From the NCBI GenBank assembly GCA_001899385.1, contig MOYB01000002.1, forward strand, positions 5,804-63,601: a stretch of 57,798 nucleotides of DNA. The letters run 5' to 3'. Positions 53,013 to 57,798 of the stretch are shown piece by piece. A model generated the notes under the pieces. The model saw only the letters and a list, made by a program, of their open reading frames with translations, did not search any database and had not been told where the DNA came from. How positions within the stretch are numbered: the stretch's first letter is position 1; every line of letters starts with the position of its first letter. The position numbers were made by a program, and so were the translations under genes. The stretch is from Candidatus Caenarcanum bioreactoricola. GTDB lineage: Bacteria > Cyanobacteriota > Vampirovibrionia > Caenarcaniphilales > Caenarcanaceae.

Positions 53013-56000
53013 ATGAAAAAAAGGATTGTATTTTTAATTCTTATAAGTTTTTCTGTAATTATAGTTTTGATTACAGCATTTTATTTATTATTTATAAAAC
53101 AAGATGTTAAATTTTGGTGGAATATTTTAAATTCTTATAATGCAAAAATATTAGGAAGTAAGCTTGAATGTAAAGAAATATCTTGGTGTGGTCCTTTTAA
53201 AATATGCAATCAACAATGTATTACTCAGGATAAATCAAATTCTTTTGAAACAATATCTGTAGATCTTTTCAAAACAAAGGTTGAAATCACTAATTGGAAG
53301 ATGTATAAAATATCTGATAAATTAGCTAAAAGAAAGAATTTCCCACGAATACCTCTTGCAGTCAATAATATAATAATTAAAAATGGTGATCTTAGTTTAG
53401 TTTCTCCAATTGTTAATAAAATAAATACTATAGAACTTAAAAGAAATAAAATATCTTTATTTAAACAAAAATGGAATTTAAAAGCTCGACTTCATGATTC
53501 AAAAGTTATTGCACAAGGCTTAATTGGTGATAAAACTAATTTAGATATTTTATTTGAAGATTTTGAAATAAACAGTGATTCTATAAATCCAAAAATTGAA
53601 GATCTTTCTCAAAAGCTTAATTTGAAAAATGCTATTAAAATAAATTCAAAATTTAAAATAAAAAATTCAGCTTTTAAAAAGAAAAATATATTTATTCAGA
53701 TATTAAATTCTGAGAAAGCTCAAATTTCTTTTCTCAATTTAAGCTTCTATCCTAAAGATTTAGAATTTATTTTAAATCCAGATTTTAAATTTAAAAGTAT
53801 AAAAGCTTTAGAAGGGGATTTTATAGTTAATAATAAAAATATTAAACAAATTGTAAAAGTTAAAAAAGATTCTAATAATATTATTCAATTTGATGAATTC
53901 CCAAGTGATTTACTCCTTTTATTTATTCCGGAAAATAATGATTTTAAGTTTAATAAACTTGGTGGAATCACAAAAATAGAAATTACTTTTAATGAAAAAA
54001 AACAAGAATCGAATTCTAAAATTACTTTGGAAAATCTTAAACCTGAGATTTATATTAAAAAGAAAAATCTTAATATTAAAACCCCTGATTTGGCGAAGAT
54101 TTCTGCCCTACTATCAATAAATGATACAAAACTTCAAACTGCTGAACTCTTAATTCAAAAATTTAATTTAAAAGTATTTAATAATTTATTTAATGATTTG
54201 TTTGAAATAAAGAATGGAGAAGTTAATGCTAAATTTGAAATTATTGAAGATAAGTTTAAAGGCGATTTAAAGGCTTATATTAATAATTCTAAAAATATTA
54301 TAACTTCAAATTTTAACTTAAATATACAACCAAAAACTTCAGGCATAATACATCTTCTAGCACCAGAATTAGATTTAAAAGATATAAAAATAAATGAAAA
54401 ATTAAAAGCTAATACCTTAATTAAAAATTTTGATTTTAGTTTTGATATAAAAGATTCTAAAATTTTTAATAAGAAATTAAATTGTATTGTAGATAATATA
54501 AAAATAAATGAAAAAGAAAAAGAGCTTTTGGAGCTTAAACAAGGACAATTAAGTTCTAAATTTAAAGATAATATTATTGAATCTGAATTTAAAAATTTTT
54601 CAGCAATCTTTAAAGATAATAAGAAAATTATTTTTGATTTAACAATAAGTAAAAATTTAAATAATAAAGAAGTTCTTCTTAAAAATTTAAAACTTTCAGG
54701 GATATTACCGTTAGAAGAAGTTTCCAAAGTTTTTAATAATAAAGGTTTTCAAGATTTTCAAGGATTTTTAAATATCAAAAGTCTTAATATCGAAGATTCA
54801 AAGCTTAAAACCTTTATTTCTGATTTAGATTCAATAAGATTTAAATATAAAAACCAAGAAATCAAAGCTAAAACTGGTCAAATAGAACTTAATAAAACAA
54901 TTCTTGATTTTAAAGATATATTTGTTTCTTATAATAATAACTCTAAATTCCGCTTTAATGGGGGGCTTTTAGTTAATGATAAAATAAATATAAATAATTT
55001 TAATTCTTTCTTTAATTTAAAAACTCTTCATGGTTATATACATGGACATATAAGTCCAGATGATTTAATTGAAATTTTTAATAAAAAACTAAATTTTAAA
55101 TTAAAGAAATTAAATAAACTTCCTATACCTTTAAGAATAGGATTTAAACCTGAAGGTGATTTTATAAATTTTGATTTTGATTCGCATTTTGAATCTTTAG
55201 GTATTATAAGCATAGATTGGATGATCTCTGAACAAAATAGCCCAGGTTATATTATTGCGAAAGGGAGTATTAATCCTAAAGATTATTCTTTTGATCTGCC
55301 TGTTTTTGAATGTGTTTTAAATGGACTAAACTTAACAGCAAAAGCAAATGGTAAACCTGATAATTTTTCTTTTAATGCTTTAACAGATCCTTTAATAGAT
55401 CTTGAAAAATTATTTAAAAAAATAAAAGATTATAATCTTTCAGGTATTGCTTATGGTTCTATAAATGGCAAAAACGTAAATATTTTTGATAAAACTAGTT
55501 TTTGGAATAATCTTGAAATGAATCTTTATACGGGAGATACTGAAAATATAAGTATTGGCAAAATTTACATGAAGAAACTAAATTTTCATTATATTTCTAA
55601 AAATGGTATTGGCTTCCCAACTTTAACTATAAAATCAGGACGATTAAATAACCTTATTTTTGAAAACGTTAATTCATCAATGAAAGTCGAAAATAATAAA
55701 CTTAATATAAATGGTATAAGTTTTGATACTGCTCAGGGAAATGTTTTACTTAGTGGTTATATAAATTTGTTATCAGAAGATGGTTATTTAGAAGGTAAAG
55801 CAAATAATCTTGAGGTTGGGGAAGTTGCAAGAGGACTTTCTGGATTAAGAGGTTTTAATGGAAGAGGTGATTTTAGTTTTTCTATGAATGGTTATCTTAA
55901 AAGTCTCTTAAATACAAATGAAATTAAAGATATTTCTGCATCAGGAAGTTTTCATTTAAGCGACGGAAATGTTTCAAAATTAATAGATTTACAGAAAAAA

Positions 56001-56495
56001 TTAAATCTTGCAAATCTAGTTTTTGGAGGACCTTTTGCATTAAATCTTAATAGTTTTTTGGAAGTTTTAATGCCTCAAAATAATGGTTATTATAAAATAC
56101 TTGAAGGAGAAGTTTTACTTAAAAACAAAAAGATTATTATTCCTATTACTCAATATATCGGCAAAAATGATTTAAAGTTAAACACGGCTGGAATATATTA
56201 TAGAGATGAAAATATAGCAAATTTTGCTGTTATAGGAAGTATACCTAAAATACCAATAAGAGTTAATTCTGAAGGGCAGATTAGTGATTTTTCAAATGTT
56301 TTAACAGAACTTTCTCCTTCTACTCTTTTAACTAGAGTAAATATATTAGATAAGCGTCCAAGAGTCTTTGCTTTTGAAATGAAAGGTAATCCTTCTGATT
56401 CAAAGCAATTAGATTCTTATGCAAAAAATACCTTTAGATGGCTTGATCCTAAGTATGCTTATGATTTACCTTTACCAGAAATACCTAAAGAGTAA
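53013..56495 (+). CDS. AsmA/TamB-like giant envelope protein
   Basis: 1160 aa. One N-terminal transmembrane helix (about 5-28), then a long beta-rich, Lys/Asn-rich region of repeated strands and a C-terminal AsmA-like/DUF3971 domain (about 950-1110; SGSFHLSDGNVSKLIDL, DLKLNTAGIYY, VIGSIPKIPIRV). This is the architecture of AsmA-like bridge proteins that move lipids between inner and outer membrane. It supports a two-membrane cell. Overlaps surE by 11 nt. Confidence 0.82.
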   Translation: MKKRIVFLILISFSVIIVLITAFYLLFIKQDVKFWWNILNSYNAKILGSKLECKEISWCGPFKICNQQCITQDKSNSFETISVDLFKTKVEITNWKMYKISDKLAKRKNFPRIPLAVNNIIIKNGDLSLVSPIVNKINTIELKRNKISLFKQKWNLKARLHDSKVIAQGLIGDKTNLDILFEDFEINSDSINPKIEDLSQKLNLKNAIKINSKFKIKNSAFKKKNIFIQILNSEKAQISFLNLSFYPKDLEFILNPDFKFKSIKALEGDFIVNNKNIKQIVKVKKDSNNIIQFDEFPSDLLLLFIPENNDFKFNKLGGITKIEITFNEKKQESNSKITLENLKPEIYIKKKNLNIKTPDLAKISALLSINDTKLQTAELLIQKFNLKVFNNLFNDLFEIKNGEVNAKFEIIEDKFKGDLKAYINNSKNIITSNFNLNIQPKTSGIIHLLAPELDLKDIKINEKLKANTLIKNFDFSFDIKDSKIFNKKLNCIVDNIKINEKEKELLELKQGQLSSKFKDNIIESEFKNFSAIFKDNKKIIFDLTISKNLNNKEVLLKNLKLSGILPLEEVSKVFNNKGFQDFQGFLNIKSLNIEDSKLKTFISDLDSIRFKYKNQEIKAKTGQIELNKTILDFKDIFVSYNNNSKFRFNGGLLVNDKININNFNSFFNLKTLHGYIHGHISPDDLIEIFNKKLNFKLKKLNKLPIPLRIGFKPEGDFINFDFDSHFESLGIISIDWMISEQNSPGYIIAKGSINPKDYSFDLPVFECVLNGLNLTAKANGKPDNFSFNALTDPLIDLEKLFKKIKDYNLSGIAYGSINGKNVNIFDKTSFWNNLEMNLYTGDTENISIGKIYMKKLNFHYISKNGIGFPTLTIKSGRLNNLIFENVNSSMKVENNKLNINGISFDTAQGNVLLSGYINLLSEDGYLEGKANNLEVGEVARGLSGLRGFNGRGDFSFSMNGYLKSLLNTNEIKDISASGSFHLSDGNVSKLIDLQKKLNLANLVFGGPFALNLNSFLEVLMPQNNGYYKILEGEVLLKNKKIIIPITQYIGKNDLKLNTAGIYYRDENIANFAVIGSIPKIPIRVNSEGQISDFSNVLTELSPSTLLTRVNILDKRPRVFAFEMKGNPSDSKQLDSYAKNTFRWLDPKYAYDLPLPEIPKE

Positions 56496-57261
56496 TTTTT
56501 TCTTTTGAAAAAGTTTCTTTTAATTCATTTAATAATTTAAAATTAGTCATTTCAAAAGTAATAGGGGTTATAGTAATATAGCCTTGTTTTACTTTCATAA
56601 TATCTGAATCAGGGTTAGCATCAGTATCAAGAAGATCTCCTGCTAGCCAATAATAATAACGTCCTCTAGGATCTGTTCTTTGTATATAAGCATCTGAATA
56701 CATTCTTAATGCAAGTGGTACAAAAGCTATTCCTACAACTTTTTGAGCAGGAATATTAACATTAAAAGTTGTTTTAGGACCCCATTCAAATTCAGTTTTA
56801 CTTAAAAGATTAAGTATTTGGGGTACACATTTAGCTGGTTCTTCAAAGCCTTCTGCACGAGATTCTGCAAGACTAAATGCAATGCTTTTTATTCCATACA
56901 TAGAACCTTCTATTGCTACGCTAACAGTACCTGAATATAAAATATCTGAAGCCATATTTGGTCCATGGTTTATACCAGAGATTACCCAATCAGGTTTAAA
57001 AGGCAAAATTTTATTAATAGCAATTTTGACACAATCTGTAGGACTCCCTTCTATTTCATATGCTTGTTTTACTCCTACAAAATAATCATCTTGAAGTTTT
57101 TCCATTCTCAAAGGTCTATGTAAAGTAAGAGCATGTCCCATCGCACTTCTTTCTTTATTAGGGGCTACTACATAAACTTCATGTTCTTTTGCTAAAATTT
57201 CAGCAAGGGCTTTTAGTCCGGGAGCATCGATCCCATCATCATTTGCAACTAGAATTCTCAT
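56485..57261 (-). CDS. surE: 5'-nucleotidase SurE
   Basis: 258 aa. Metal-dependent nucleoside-5'-monophosphatase. MRILVANDDGIDAPGLKAL with the Asp-Asp metal pair, APNKERSAMGHALTL, GSPTDCVKIA and SGINHGPNMASDILYSGTVSVAIEG are all diagnostic. Convergent with the AsmA-like gene, with which it shares 11 nt. Confidence 0.96.
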   Translation of the reverse strand: MRILVANDDGIDAPGLKALAEILAKEHEVYVVAPNKERSAMGHALTLHRPLRMEKLQDDYFVGVKQAYEIEGSPTDCVKIAINKILPFKPDWVISGINHGPNMASDILYSGTVSVAIEGSMYGIKSIAFSLAESRAEGFEEPAKCVPQILNLLSKTEFEWGPKTTFNVNIPAQKVVGIAFVPLALRMYSDAYIQRTDPRGRYYYWLAGDLLDTDANPDSDIMKVKQGYITITPITFEMTNFKLLNELKETFSKEKITL

Positions 57262-57430
57262 TAAAAATTTCCTTTACTTAAATAATTTATGTTATTTTTA
57301 TTTAGATTATTCACTATTCTTATTAATCTTATATCAAATTGTTTTTTTTAACTTTTTTAATAATTCAATTTATTTTCACAAAAATTTAAGAAAATGTATT
57401 AAATTATTCTTTTTACTTATTAAATAATAT

Positions 57431-57742
57431 ATGAAGATCGGATTTAAAGAGGGGACAAGAATTTATTCGACTCCTGTTACTGCTATTCCAGTAATTACTA
57501 CGTTACCTTTCTTTGGAAAATTTTCATCTAGAAGATTTTTAAACGGAAAGCAAATTTTTGGAACAATGAGAACTCAAATAGAAGCTTATTTAACGCAAGG
57601 ATATATTATTCCTCAACATAACAGAGAAGAAAATTATAAACGAGATTTCATAGTTTTAATAAAGAGAGAAAAAGAAGGAAATTATCATAGACTGGAAGTT
57701 CGATTTAATAGCCAAAGAGATAGAATTTTAAAAATCTCATGA
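57431..57742 (+). CDS. Hypothetical protein, 103 aa
   Basis: Not recognised. Basic, soluble-looking, with TPVTAIPVITTLPFFGKFSSRR near the start and DFIVLIKREKEGNYHRLEVRF at the end. It is at the right edge with ATG at 57431 and stop at 57740-57742 (TGA). Nothing in the neighbourhood gives a role. Confidence 0.55.
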   Translation: MKIGFKEGTRIYSTPVTAIPVITTLPFFGKFSSRRFLNGKQIFGTMRTQIEAYLTQGYIIPQHNREENYKRDFIVLIKREKEGNYHRLEVRFNSQRDRILKIS

Positions 57743-57798
57743 CTAAATCAGCAATCTTTTTTGCTTTCCCTCACCTTTTAAAGCCCTCACCCCTCCCT

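Noticed and set aside
54275-54727. 150-aa minus-strand ORF opposite the AsmA-like gene
   Set aside because: Ser/Phe/Leu shadow of a Lys/Asn-rich beta region; no independent support.
57750-57798. Terminator and further repeat copy at the right edge
   Set aside because: The stem is only 5 bp, and the C-rich sequence at the edge is cut off and differs from the repeat consensus.

Overview
The window is a strongly AT-rich bacterial chromosome segment packed with housekeeping genes on both strands. Spacers are short, and many convergent genes overlap or touch at their 3' ends. The cell has an outer membrane and a peptidoglycan wall: there is an LptF/G permease, an AsmA/TamB-like giant protein, an MlaF-like ATPase, LspA, an EnvC-like M23 protein, a SpoIID/LytB protein and a GT4 polyprenol-phosphate sugar transferase. 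TTG starts are used for some genes, TGA is an ordinary stop, and the tRNA genes do not encode CCA. I infer, with moderate to low confidence, an uncultured, non-photosynthetic relative of the cyanobacteria (Vampirovibrionia/Gastranaerophilales-like). No photosynthesis gene, prophage, insertion sequence or CRISPR array is seen.

Layout. 0.1-5 kb: glyA, rimM-tmk, acpP, a YtxH/DUF948/YtxH envelope-stress-like trio, then a hydrolase-terC-rbfA operon. 6-11 kb: tRNA-Ser(UGA), two genes of unknown role (one with an HEYGH metallopeptidase site), birA-flhB, a LysR regulator with an overlapping membrane protein, and a solitary 5S rRNA with its own consensus promoter. 11-21 kb: metE, rlmB-mepM, a penicillin-binding-like protein, an AtpC-like mini protein with an unknown partner, tRNA-Ser(CGA), a thioredoxin-like lipoprotein, the N-terminal half of transketolase, and deoB. 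21-29 kb: gpmA-fabD-dxr, an orphan 65-aa gene with an elaborate leader, a GT4 enzyme, cheA with a membrane protein, and hisB. 29.7-31.5 kb is the most accessory part: a duplicated unknown gene under a duplicated consensus promoter, one copy carrying two in-frame stops, followed by another unknown small gene. 31.5-43.8 kb: a FliA-like sigma factor, pgi, rpmE-lspA-acyl-CoA ligase, topA, spoIID-like, SIMPL, mdh and lptF/G. 43.8-57.8 kb: recG, a YoeB-type toxin-antitoxin pair, MlaF-like ATPase with FKBP, a TPR protein, rpsD-rpmH-rnpA, a secreted EEP-fold protein, the AsmA-like giant, surE and an unknown.

A dispersed C-rich/G-rich hairpin repeat occurs at least six times. In three cases it fills a short space between co-directional genes and ends right at the Shine-Dalgarno AAGGAT of the downstream gene (rlmB, transketolase N, fabD); in another it supplies the last codons of rbfA. 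Flagellar/chemotaxis-type genes (flhB, cheA, fliA-like sigma) occur singly and far apart, which suggests remnants or repurposed modules. The best candidates for something new are the duplicated 29.8-31.1 kb family, the intercistronic hairpin/SD repeat, and the 65-aa gene with its leader hairpin.
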